From positions 1 through 30,016 of the forward strand of contig JAEORN010000028.1 in NCBI GenBank assembly GCA_016840825.1: 30,016 nt of DNA, read 5' to 3'. This DNA is from Candidatus Thorarchaeota archaeon. GTDB lineage: Archaea; Asgardarchaeota; Thorarchaeia; Thorarchaeales; Thorarchaeaceae. The notes under the pieces were generated by a model. That model worked only from the letters and a program-made list of their open reading frames with translations, had not been told where the DNA came from and searched no databases. How positions within the stretch are numbered: position 1 is the first letter of the stretch; the number at the start of each line of letters is the position of its first letter. Positions 7,421-14,693 of this stretch are shown piece after piece. A program made the position numbers and the translations under genes.

Positions 7421-8254
7421 TTAATCATCTCCTGGAATATCAGCTTCGCCGAGGTCGTGTTCAAGATCATCATCATAGTCTTCATCATCTACGTCATCCT
7501 CGTCATCTTCGTCTTCATCTTCATCGGACCCACTTCCAGCATAGGCTTCTTTGAGTGCGTCTTTCTGAACCTCGTGCAAGTACTTGCAGGAGCTAATTCC
7601 CATTTGCAAAGCTTCCATAATTTCTTCACGAGTGAAAGAGCCATCTTGTTGTAGGAGCACTATCTCCTCGGTTTGTGGAATAATTGCCATAGGAATGTCG
7701 CCTTGTCCGTATTTATCCTCCTCATCACCGAGGTCGACAAGCAACTGTCCATCGGCTTTTCCCACGGCTACAGCAGGAACGAGGCTTCTCATTGGGATGC
7801 CTGCATCAGCAAGTGCAAGAGATGCTGCATTTATTGCAGCACAGCGAGTCCCACCATCAGCTTGAATCACAGTGACAAATACATCGATCACAGCCTTTGG
7901 AAATTCTTCTAAGAAGATTACAGGACTCAGGGCATTCGCGATTACCATCGAAATTTCCTTTTCTCGACGGGATGGTGCAGGTCTCTTTCTATCAGGCACC
8001 GAAAATGTTGTCATTCTATACACAACCCGTAGGTATGCTCTGTCATTTAGTGTTAAGTGACGTGGATGCAACTCACGGGGACCATAGACAGCAGCAATGA
8101 TGTAGGTCTTTCCTTGTCTGATTGATGCAGACCCATCAGCTTGCTTTAGAACTCCCACCTTCATCTCTACAGGTCTAAGTTCATCTATTCTTCTTCCATC
8201 AACTCTTAGACCTTCAGCATTGATGAGATTGTCGGGTTTTGTTTCCGGACTCAT
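7421..8254 (-). CDS. rrp41: Exosome catalytic subunit Rrp41 with acidic tail
   Basis: This is the phosphorolytic 3'-5' exoribonuclease subunit of the archaeal exosome. The 277-residue protein has the RNase PH fold with RVDGRR near 17-22, QADGGTRCAAINAASLALADA near 131-151, and the phosphate- and RNA-binding SRREKE (Arg96, Arg97). The active-site acidic motif is EEDKYGQGDIP (Asp180, Asp186). By comparison with the Sulfolobus enzyme, the catalytic residues are intact. Residues 241-277 form a nearly pure Asp/Glu tail beyond the usual end. The ATG overlaps the rrp4 stop as ATGA. It is expected to act as an Rrp41-Rrp42 hexamer capped by Rrp4. Confidence 0.96.
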   Translation of the reverse strand: MSPETKPDNLINAEGLRVDGRRIDELRPVEMKVGVLKQADGSASIRQGKTYIIAAVYGPRELHPRHLTLNDRAYLRVVYRMTTFSVPDRKRPAPSRREKEISMVIANALSPVIFLEEFPKAVIDVFVTVIQADGGTRCAAINAASLALADAGIPMRSLVPAVAVGKADGQLLVDLGDEEDKYGQGDIPMAIIPQTEEIVLLQQDGSFTREEIMEALQMGISSCKYLHEVQKDALKEAYAGSGSDEDEDEDDEDDVDDEDYDDDLEHDLGEADIPGDD

Positions 8255-9201
8255 TCTTCATTCACTTCCTTGGATTCAACTTCATTCTCAACTTCTTCAT
8301 CGTCAGTTGGTGCTTCTTCATCTACTTCCTCAAATTCCTCTGGTTCAGGTGCAAGTTCAGGCTCACCAGGTTCTGACGCGTCTTCAATTTGCTCTTCTTC
8401 AGCTTCAGGTTCAAAATCTTCTTCAGCTTCAGACATAGGTTCATCTTCATCTATAATGATTTCTTCATCTTCATCGAATTCTGCTTCTTCAAACCTATCA
8501 TCATCCTCAGCAGAGTCCTTCAACTCAGCCAGCTCATTCTTCAGCATCTCATTAACACGATCTGTGAGCTTTGATGTATGAGCTTCGGCTTCTATCATCT
8601 TGAAGGCCTTAACTGCCAATCTCTGACGCTCCACATCATGAGACCGAATCCAGATGACGCCATTCTGACCAACAAAGGTTTGAATTCGAAGCAAGTCTTT
8701 GATCATGTTGATCATTGACCCTCTTCTTCCAATCACTCGAGGAATCTTTGCAGGGCTGATTTTTACTAACATTCCCCCGTCTAACTTCCTTAGACCTCTT
8801 CCTTTCATAGAGAGGAATGGACCTGTATTTCGGTCAAATGCAGTTACTTCAGCTGCTACAACATCTCCAATGTCCATGTATCTGGAGATATCATCATCAT
8901 AGGGGCGCCTCAAAGCGTTATTTGCATGTAGTGAGGCGATATAGGGTCCGCCTATGTCAATCTTCCAGTTATTTCCAGCAACAATTGTTATTGTTCCAAT
9001 TACAAAATCCCCTTCACGCGGAATATAGACACCTTGGAGGGGGACTACTTTTACGGTATTCCCTCTTAATTCAGCTAGTCCCACAACAGCAGAGAAGACT
9101 TTGCCCTCTTTTTCATAGGTCCCCATTGAGGACCTATACCTGCCATCTGCGAGTAGCTGACCGGGTATAACGATTTCTCTTTTTGAAAAGAATACAGCCA
9201 A
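8251..9201 (-). CDS. rrp4: Exosome RNA-binding cap subunit Rrp4 with acidic tail
   Basis: This is the RNA-binding cap of the archaeal exosome. The order is an N-terminal domain (1-60, VIPGQLLADGRYRSSMGTY), an S1 domain (about 62-130, PREGDFVIGTI to GPFLSM), and a KH domain (about 140-205) with the GxxG loop IGRRGS at 157-162. From about residue 231 to 316 the protein is a low-complexity Glu/Asp/Pro tail not found in the usual 230-250-residue archaeal Rrp4. The start is a TTG at 9201 with GAGG about 11 nt upstream; no closer alternative exists. A 70-nt gap with a perfect palindrome precedes it, so it may have its own promoter. The stop overlaps rrp41. Confidence 0.95.
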   Translation of the reverse strand: MAVFFSKREIVIPGQLLADGRYRSSMGTYEKEGKVFSAVVGLAELRGNTVKVVPLQGVYIPREGDFVIGTITIVAGNNWKIDIGGPYIASLHANNALRRPYDDDISRYMDIGDVVAAEVTAFDRNTGPFLSMKGRGLRKLDGGMLVKISPAKIPRVIGRRGSMINMIKDLLRIQTFVGQNGVIWIRSHDVERQRLAVKAFKMIEAEAHTSKLTDRVNEMLKNELAELKDSAEDDDRFEEAEFDEDEEIIIDEDEPMSEAEEDFEPEAEEEQIEDASEPGEPELAPEPEEFEEVDEEAPTDDEEVENEVESKEVNEE

Positions 9202-9249
9202 TTTTTCTTTTCCCTCATTTTATTTTCTTAATTACATATGCGATCATGA

Positions 9250-9264
9250 ATTACTGACAGTAAT
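9250..9264. promoter_or_regulatory. 15-bp perfect palindrome upstream of rrp4
   Basis: ATTACTG-A-CAGTAAT has 7-bp perfect arms around one central base. It lies in the SBDS-rrp4 gap about 50-63 nt before the rrp4 TTG, upstream of an A/T-rich stretch (TAATTAAG on the minus strand) that could be the TATA region. This is the geometry of an archaeal activator or repressor site. It shares the core ACTGACA with the psmA upstream dyad. Confidence 0.45.
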
Positions 9265-9271
9265 GCTGCTA

Positions 9272-10003
9272 CTAGCGGACCATGTCTAATCTTATCTGGC
9301 CCTTTGTCAGCTTGTTGAGCTCGTCATAGAGCTCTTGCCTCTTGGAGGCGGGTATTTCTACAAGACCTGTCCAGGATCCGTCTTGTTCCCAAGTATCAGT
9401 CTTAATTACTCCGGCTGTAGCAACCATATTATACCCTTTTCCAGCGAATGATGCTGGAATTGTCACTTTGATCTTGACGCTTTCAAAGGATATGGGGATA
9501 ATGACTCTAAGTGCCTTAACGATAGTTGGCACCTGTTCTTCTACACTGATAAATGGATCAACTCTTACTTTAGCTTCCTCCATAGCCTGACGAACACGAT
9601 CAGGTGGATGAGGATGCCCAGTTTGGGGATTCATCGCTCTTTTTGAAATATCATTAATGATAGCTTCGGTTTTCTCTGCTGTCATTTGTTGTCGCTGTTC
9701 ATGAGTTAGACGAAATTCTCCATGCTTAATGATTTCTGGAGCGATGTCAAAAATGTCAGAAGATCCAAATGAGTCTTGAATAAGGATTTCTGTAGCATGC
9801 TCTCCTCTTCGTGCGTCTTCATATACATTATAGCTTTTCAATATATCCTGAAGAGGGATCTCAGCACCACGTCTATACTCAAAGGCTAGATCAGGGTCCA
9901 CGAAAATCTCGAAGCGTAAATGTCCTTTTTGGAGTCCTATTACAACTGCATCCAAATCTAGCCATTTATCTCCACTTTTCTGTCCAGAACCACCGCCACT
10001 CAT
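9272..10003 (-). CDS. sdo1: SBDS/Sdo1 ribosome maturation factor
   Basis: This is the archaeal Shwachman-Bodian-Diamond syndrome protein homologue, which in eukaryotes helps release the anti-association factor eIF6 from the 60S subunit. From the ATG at 10003 (MSGGGSGQKSG) it has 243 residues. FEIFVDPDLAFEYRRG is in domain 1, the helical middle domain contains NPQTGHPHPPDRVRQAMEEA, and the C-terminal ferredoxin-like domain follows. The chosen ATG has GGAGTGA 7-8 nt upstream, overlapping the psmA stop; the in-frame start at 10036 is less likely. It is co-transcribed with psmA, the classical archaeal pairing. Confidence 0.95.
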   Translation of the reverse strand: MSGGGSGQKSGDKWLDLDAVVIGLQKGHLRFEIFVDPDLAFEYRRGAEIPLQDILKSYNVYEDARRGEHATEILIQDSFGSSDIFDIAPEIIKHGEFRLTHEQRQQMTAEKTEAIINDISKRAMNPQTGHPHPPDRVRQAMEEAKVRVDPFISVEEQVPTIVKALRVIIPISFESVKIKVTIPASFAGKGYNMVATAGVIKTDTWEQDGSWTGLVEIPASKRQELYDELNKLTKGQIRLDMVR

Positions 10004-10010
10004 GTGTGTT

Positions 10011-10751
10011 TCACTCCTTGGGTTGGTCTTCATCAATCAGATATGCTTCTATCTCTGAATATGATAAACGATAGAATTTTCCAGTCTTTGTAGGAATTTG
10101 AGCAATCTCAACATTTTCTTTATCGAGATCTGAATCAGTGACCTGTCGAAGTGCTCCAAGCGCAAGACGTATAGCTTCAGGTATTTTCAAACTACGCTTG
10201 TAATACTTCTCCAGATACTCTCCTGCTTGACTACTACCTCGCCCAATCACAGCAGCAAGATATCCCCAATGATATCCAACGGGATCGGTCATGAATAACC
10301 TTGGCTTTCCATCAAAATCAACAGAAGCTATTAGCATTGCTACACCATAAGGACGACCGCCTTGGCGCATGTCAAGGGACAAACGAGTCACTTTCTCGTT
10401 GCAAATATGCTCTGCAAGAGTCTCTCCGTATATTGGCTCTTCAAAGGTAAGCCAATAGGATTGTGCTTTAACACGTGCTTCTTGAATCAACTGCCGGGCG
10501 TCAGCCATGAAGCCTGAGGTGGCAACCCCAATATGGTCATCCACCTTGGAGATTTTTTCCACACTGTCTGGCTCCTGAAGTGGCATAACTCGTTTTTCTG
10601 CGAGTAGGATAACTCCATCCTTGGCAAGAATACCAATAGAAGTTGCACCCTGCTCTACCGCTTTCTTTGCGTACTCTGCAGCGAATATTCGTCCTTCCGG
10701 ACTGAATATACCAGTGCTTGTATCATACCCTGCACCTGATATGCCGAACAT
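10011..10751 (-). CDS. psmA: 20S proteasome subunit alpha
   Basis: This is the outer-ring subunit of the archaeal 20S proteasome, which controls substrate entry. From the ATG at 10751 (MFGISGAGYD) it has 246 residues. The alpha signature YDTSTGIFSPEGRIFAAEYA is at about 9-28, followed by KKAVEQGATSIGI. The gate region before it is MFGISGAG. The start is supported by GGAGG about 8 nt upstream; an ATG at 10769 would add six residues. It is the first gene of the superoperon and has a 200-nt upstream region with two inverted repeats. The beta subunit is not in the window. Confidence 0.96.
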   Translation of the reverse strand: MFGISGAGYDTSTGIFSPEGRIFAAEYAKKAVEQGATSIGILAKDGVILLAEKRVMPLQEPDSVEKISKVDDHIGVATSGFMADARQLIQEARVKAQSYWLTFEEPIYGETLAEHICNEKVTRLSLDMRQGGRPYGVAMLIASVDFDGKPRLFMTDPVGYHWGYLAAVIGRGSSQAGEYLEKYYKRSLKIPEAIRLALGALRQVTDSDLDKENVEIAQIPTKTGKFYRLSYSEIEAYLIDEDQPKE

Positions 10752-10951
10752 AGTAATTTCCTCCAGCAACGTCCGTACGACTTAAGGAAGTCAGAGGTTA
10801 CAATTAAGGAATAACTGACAATTCCTTCAGCCAGACCAATCAATTGCTGATTTTGATAGCCTTAGGCAAGTCTGCCTACTAGGTTAATCGAGAAAGCTTA
10901 AGCTAATCACATAAAGCTTCTGGTACGATGAAGTTTCAGATTTTTCTGTTT
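10752..10951 (-). promoter_or_regulatory. psmA superoperon upstream region with two inverted repeats
   Basis: This 200-nt gene-free stretch holds two exact inverted repeats. AAGGAAT/ATTCCTT is at 10806-10812 and 10821-10827 with an 8-nt loop. TAGGCA/TGCCTA is at 10863-10868 and 10873-10878 with a 4-nt spacer. A/T-rich blocks such as CTTAATTG and GCTTTATG on the minus strand are candidate TATA boxes. The repeats are seen directly; their role as operators or leader hairpins is inference. Confidence 0.5.
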
Positions 10952-11347
10952 TCACTCTTGAAGAAGGTACAAGTATGCGATAAATGCTAAGCAAACTACG
11001 AAGGTCGCACCAGTAACCTCTGCGCCGAACATGAGGTATGTTATCACTGTTTGGATGATTAGGAGTAAGATAATCTCAAGCCACCCAGCTCGAATATGAG
11101 TCAAGTACAGACGAATGTTCACTACTGTAACAGCCATGAAGAAGAACATTACACTCATGAAGAGGATTTCCAACAGAGGAACAATGAATGTATTGACATC
11201 ATTGATTGCAGTTAATGGAGATTCTACATCAGGAGAATTCGTCCATGCCCAAAATAGAAGACCTAGTATGAGAAATATACTGGTCATTATAGTAGTGATC
11301 AGGGTGGATCGAATCATATCGGATCTATCTGGAACTTCATCACTCAC
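10952..11347 (-). CDS. Small four-TM membrane protein, unknown
   Basis: This is a 131-residue hydrophobic protein with about four TM helices (roughly 14-35, 52-76, 88-107 and 111-129) and a short acidic N-terminus (MSDEVPDRSD). The start is a GTG at 11347; the first internal Met is residue 11, so the start could be shorter. It sits downstream of the metal ABC permease, about 74 nt after its stop. The gap carries the exact inverted repeat AAGTGT-TTC-ACACTT (11379-11393), next to or over a TTTAAGTG box on the minus strand. I recognise no family. A link to the metal transporter is possible from position only. Confidence 0.65.
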   Translation of the reverse strand: MSDEVPDRSDMIRSTLITTIMTSIFLILGLLFWAWTNSPDVESPLTAINDVNTFIVPLLEILFMSVMFFFMAVTVVNIRLYLTHIRAGWLEIILLLIIQTVITYLMFGAEVTGATFVVCLAFIAYLYLLQE

Positions 11348-11378
11348 TGTCGTTCACCGACCTTGACTTGGTCGATGC

Positions 11379-11393
11379 AAGTGTTTCACACTT
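11379..11393. promoter_or_regulatory. Inverted repeat AAGTGT-TTC-ACACTT
   Basis: This is an exact 6-bp dyad with a 3-nt spacer, about 32-46 nt upstream of the small membrane protein start. It overlaps a TATA-like TTTAAGTG on the minus strand. The position fits a repressor operator. It is short enough that chance cannot be excluded. Confidence 0.3.
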
Positions 11394-11421
11394 AAACATA
11401 CCGACCATTTGAAACTCGTAC

Positions 11422-12357
11422 CTAATGTTGATGCTCAAATCCTAGATCTGTTTCTATCAGTAGTTTCTGTGCGTCAGTTATCTGCGGTATCTCAGGAATC
11501 TCATCGTCTACGTTTCGCTCTCTTAATCGTTTAATTTGTAAAGCAAGAACATAGGACAGAGCTGCAAGTATCCCGGCTATTGCACTAGGAGAAGCTTGTA
11601 TTGTAAACGATGCAAGAAGTCCAACCAATTCTGAAAGAAGAGCAATAACAAAAACAGCGAGAATGACACCTCTCACAGAACGAATTAATTCATTAGATGC
11701 TGCTGCTGGTGCAACCATAATTGCATAGACAAGGATAGCTCCAACTGCTTTGGTTGCGAAAGCAATTGCCAAAGCTGAGGTAATTAGCATCAAGTAGTGA
11801 TATGCCCGGGAATTCAAACCATGAGCTGTTGCTCCTTCCATATCAATGCTGACATACACGAACTCTTTATTGAAAAGAATTGCCAAGAAGAGAAGGGACG
11901 CAGCAGTTTCAGCAAGTAGCAATAAATCGAGATTGTTTAGTAGAAGAATGTCTCCAATGAGATATCCCCATATTTGGGGCACTTGTGTTGGAGGTATATA
12001 ATACATCAAGAGGACTGCTATGCTCATTGAAAGCGCAAATGATACACCTACAGCGACTTCCATTTTTTCTGCAATTCCTTTCTCTCCAGCATACCCTGTA
12101 ATCAAAGCAACAAGAATGCTAAAGAGCAGTGCACCAATGATTGGGTCGAACCACGGTGCTATACCGGAATATTGGAGAAATAACCCTAAAGCGGCTCCAC
12201 CAAGTGCAGCATGTGCTACACCTGATGTCATGAAGGATAATCCTCGAAACACCAGAAAAGTACCACTTGTTGCAGCAACGACTGCGATTAAGAAAGCTCC
12301 TAAGAGCGCGCGTTGTATAAATGGAGCTGAGAAGATTGCAATTATTGTATCAATCAT
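11422..12357 (-). CDS. Metal-ion ABC transporter permease (ZnuB/MntB type)
   Basis: This is the membrane subunit of a zinc/manganese/iron-type ABC importer. From the ATG at 12357 it has 311 residues. It opens with FSAPFIQRALLGAFLIAV and has GLSFMTSGVAHAALGGAALG near 43-62, the signature of the ABC-3 permease family. About eight or nine TM helices follow and the cytoplasmic tail is charged. The chosen start is preceded by GGAGTTGAT and overlaps the ATPase stop by 8 nt; an in-frame ATG at 12405 would add 16 residues not typical for the family. It works with the upstream ATPase and the divergent binding protein. The metal cannot be decided from sequence. Confidence 0.93.
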   Translation of the reverse strand: MIDTIIAIFSAPFIQRALLGAFLIAVVAATSGTFLVFRGLSFMTSGVAHAALGGAALGLFLQYSGIAPWFDPIIGALLFSILVALITGYAGEKGIAEKMEVAVGVSFALSMSIAVLLMYYIPPTQVPQIWGYLIGDILLLNNLDLLLLAETAASLLFLAILFNKEFVYVSIDMEGATAHGLNSRAYHYLMLITSALAIAFATKAVGAILVYAIMVAPAAASNELIRSVRGVILAVFVIALLSELVGLLASFTIQASPSAIAGILAALSYVLALQIKRLRERNVDDEIPEIPQITDAQKLLIETDLGFEHQH

Positions 12358-13153
12358 GTCTATCAACTCCAGTATCATGAGTGACGCAGTATCTATGGCC
12401 TGCATACTCTACTACTCTTGCTGTAGGTCCGTAGACCTTAACAAGAAGCGCTAGATCCATCATATCACAAGGAGTACCAAGTCCAACGAGGGTGTTTTTG
12501 AGAAGTAGAACATCCTTTACCATTGTATGAATGGGATTGAGGTCATGAGTGACCATGATTATGCTTACTTCGTTCTCACGATGGTATTCTCCTAATGCTT
12601 CAACAATTAGTGATTGACTCTCTGAATCTGTTCCAGATAAAGGCTCATCGAGCATCAGTATAGATCCATCACTTGCAAGAGCTCTTGCAACAAGAACTCT
12701 CTGTCTTTGCCCTCCGGATAGTTCAGTGAAGGGACGATTCCAAAGATCATCCATGTTGACTTTCTTTAGTGCATCACGAACCAATTCCTTGTCTTTTGAA
12801 GTAGCAAATCTCGGAGGTGGTTTCTTCAGAAGGCGACCCATTAATGCGATGTCCTTCACCTTCATCGGTACTGTGAGTTGAATTCGGTCACGCTGGGGCA
12901 CATATCGAACTTGTCTACGGATTTGATTGCTTTCGGAAACAGTATCATATCCCAGTACCCGCATACTTCCACGAACTGGCTTAAGCATTCCAAGAGATGT
13001 TTTGAGTAGTGTGCTTTTTCCAGACCCATTCGGTCCAATGATAGCCATGAAAGTCGGAGCTGGAACACTAAAAGTCAAGTTGTGCAATGCGATCTCTCCA
13101 CCTGGATAGCGCACTGCTAAATCATTTGCTTCAATAAGCATGGGTTCACTCAA
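12350..13153 (-). CDS. Metal-ion ABC transporter ATPase (ZnuC/MntA type)
   Basis: This ATPase drives the metal importer. It has 267 residues from a TTG at 13153; an ATG at 13141 with GAGTGA just upstream is an equally good start. Walker A GPNGSGKST is at about 40-48, the Q-loop region YVPQRDR near 84-90, the signature LSGGQ at 145-149, Walker B LMLDEP at 166-171 and the switch histidine in VTHDL. The C-terminus carries several histidines (YAGHRYCVTHDTGVDRHD), which could sense or bind metal as in some family members. It overlaps the permease gene and diverges from the binding-protein gene. Confidence 0.93.
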   Translation of the reverse strand: MSEPMLIEANDLAVRYPGGEIALHNLTFSVPAPTFMAIIGPNGSGKSTLLKTSLGMLKPVRGSMRVLGYDTVSESNQIRRQVRYVPQRDRIQLTVPMKVKDIALMGRLLKKPPPRFATSKDKELVRDALKKVNMDDLWNRPFTELSGGQRQRVLVARALASDGSILMLDEPLSGTDSESQSLIVEALGEYHRENEVSIIMVTHDLNPIHTMVKDVLLLKNTLVGLGTPCDMMDLALLVKVYGPTARVVEYAGHRYCVTHDTGVDRHD

Positions 13154-13248
13154 AGGATATGGTCTCCTGTATCAACTCAATTTTGTTCCCGTAGCGACGC
13201 TATTATTAGCAGGGGATTCTTGCTTAATTATACGTCGGAAGTGACATT
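13154..13248. promoter_or_regulatory. Divergent promoter of the metal ABC transporter
   Basis: A 95-nt gap separates the ATPase (minus) from the binding protein (plus). On the plus strand TTAATTATA (13224-13232) lies about 20-25 nt before the ATG at 13249, so the plus transcript may be nearly leaderless, although GGAAGTGA also precedes the ATG. A near-palindrome GCTA-TTAT-TAGC (13199-13210) is a possible metal-regulator site. No clear DtxR or Zur box was recognised. Confidence 0.5.
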
Positions 13249-14310
13249 ATGAGAAGGGGCAGTTCGTTGTTGTTTGGCATCCTATTGATTTCAACATCAA
13301 TCCTAGGAATCATGCCATATGTTCATGCTCAAAGTGAACCTGAGCTAAGAATCGCTGTTTCTGTTGCACCTTTGGGGGGAATTGTCAGCGAGATAGGACG
13401 GGAATATGTAGAGGTGTCAATACTGCTCCCTGAAGGCGTTGAACCTCACGCGGCTCAATTGCCACAATCCTCTATAGATGCCGCGTCCTCTGCAGATCTA
13501 CTTGTATTGACTGGACATTATCCTTGGGAAGACTCCCTAGTCGAACAGGTCAATACCCCTCACATAAGCTTGGTGGATTTTGAAGCATTCGGGGCAGAAC
13601 TGCTATTGATGCCAGGACATCAGGGGGATGCAAGCACTCCTGCTCAAGACCATGATCATGGAAACGAGAATATTCATTCGTATTGGTTGCTGCCGAAAAA
13701 TGCGATTGCAATTGCGAATGCTACTGTTGACCAATTAACTGCTCTCTCTCCAGAGAATACTGATTTTTGGAATTTAGCGTTTCAGAAGTTTGTACAGGAT
13801 ATAGAAGAATTTCAGAATCTTGTGACTGAATTGGACCAAGAATATGCCTTTTCGGAACTAAATGCAGTTGTCGTCTTTCCAGCAGAGGCATATGTGGCAG
13901 AAACATTTGGTATCGAAGTAATCATCGCACTGTCGCAGGGAGAAGATGTATTTGTTTCAGGGTCTGATTTACTCGCTGTGCAAACAGGCCTAGCTAATGG
14001 TAGTATAGATGTGATCTTAGGATCAGATGTCGCAAGACTTCAACCTGGAGGGGAATTTGCTATCCAACTTGCAGAGGATACGAATTCAGATATAATATGG
14101 TGGAGAGTGATCTTCTTCTCGGGTCTATCAGATTATCTCTCTATAATGTCGTATAATCTAGGTGTTCTCACTTCAGCAATGGAAGGAGGTAGTCCGGTTG
14201 AATCAAATGTTGCTGTTAATTACCTCGTAATTGGTATAGCAGGATTTCTAGCGATAGTAGTACTCATTGAATCAGTTCTACTGATTCAGAATATCAAAAA
14301 GCGAGAGTGA
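13249..14310 (+). CDS. Membrane-anchored metal-binding protein of ABC importer (ZnuA-like)
   Basis: This is a solute-binding protein of the cluster 9 (zinc/manganese) family. Residues 1-27 form a signal peptide ending in VHAQ. The body starts ELRIAVSVAPLGGIVSEIG. EPHAAQLPQS (His67) and NIHSYWLLPKN (His143) match the first two ligand positions. The loop between them is His-rich (His124, His135, His137). The third usual histidine, in the strand before YFA..YG, seems replaced by FPAEAYVAETFG. A TM helix at about 323-346 followed by KKRE anchors the protein to the membrane, as expected in a cell without an outer membrane. It is divergent from its ATPase and permease. Confidence 0.88.
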   Translation: MRRGSSLLFGILLISTSILGIMPYVHAQSEPELRIAVSVAPLGGIVSEIGREYVEVSILLPEGVEPHAAQLPQSSIDAASSADLLVLTGHYPWEDSLVEQVNTPHISLVDFEAFGAELLLMPGHQGDASTPAQDHDHGNENIHSYWLLPKNAIAIANATVDQLTALSPENTDFWNLAFQKFVQDIEEFQNLVTELDQEYAFSELNAVVVFPAEAYVAETFGIEVIIALSQGEDVFVSGSDLLAVQTGLANGSIDVILGSDVARLQPGGEFAIQLAEDTNSDIIWWRVIFFSGLSDYLSIMSYNLGVLTSAMEGGSPVESNVAVNYLVIGIAGFLAIVVLIESVLLIQNIKKRE

Positions 14311-14321
14311 TATTTGATTAC

Positions 14322-14660
14322 CTAAATGTGGATATCAGTTCCAAGTCTCATATTGTACACTTGAAATTCCAGCTCAGTGAGCTCATCTTGGATCTTTCGG
14401 TATTTCCTATCAAACTCGTCTTGACCGATAGTACCTGATTTCTTCTCTCGCACAAGTTCCTTTAATGCATGCTGACGGTCCTTGATTTCTGCTTTGAGCG
14501 CCTCCCATTTCTCTCTATTACTGGACATAGTGGATCCCCAACTATCGCTTACGGATTTATCTTGATCCAGTTTCTTCACAGCTTCATCAAGAGATTTCTT
14601 GATTTCTTCAGGGTTTGCTTTGCTTTCATCCGTCAATCTGATAACCAAACTCAATGGCAT
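14322..14660 (-). CDS. Small coiled-coil protein, unknown
   Basis: This is a 112-residue, highly charged, soluble protein. Residues about 15-35 and 46-105 are predicted long helices with coiled-coil character (NREKWEALKAEIKDRQHALKELV). A short N-terminal strand MPLSLVIRLTDE precedes them. No cysteine or catalytic motif is seen. It begins 33 nt after the end of the AEC transporter gene on the same strand, so the two may be co-transcribed. It ends 11 nt from the convergent binding-protein gene. The family is not recognised. Confidence 0.7.
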   Translation of the reverse strand: MPLSLVIRLTDESKANPEEIKKSLDEAVKKLDQDKSVSDSWGSTMSSNREKWEALKAEIKDRQHALKELVREKKSGTIGQDEFDRKYRKIQDELTELEFQVYNMRLGTDIHI

Positions 14661-14693
14661 AGCTTCTGGATATATGGTTTGACATAGGGTCTC

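Noticed and set aside
8270..8581. 103-codon Ser-rich plus-strand frame
   Set aside because: It is the antisense of the Glu/Asp-rich Rrp4 tail; repeated GAA/GAT codons give repeated Ser codons on the other strand. No start context or family.
12020..12454. 144-codon plus-strand frame across the metal permease and ATPase
   Set aside because: Lies opposite two family-assigned genes and has a low-complexity, Ala/Pro/Ser-rich translation.
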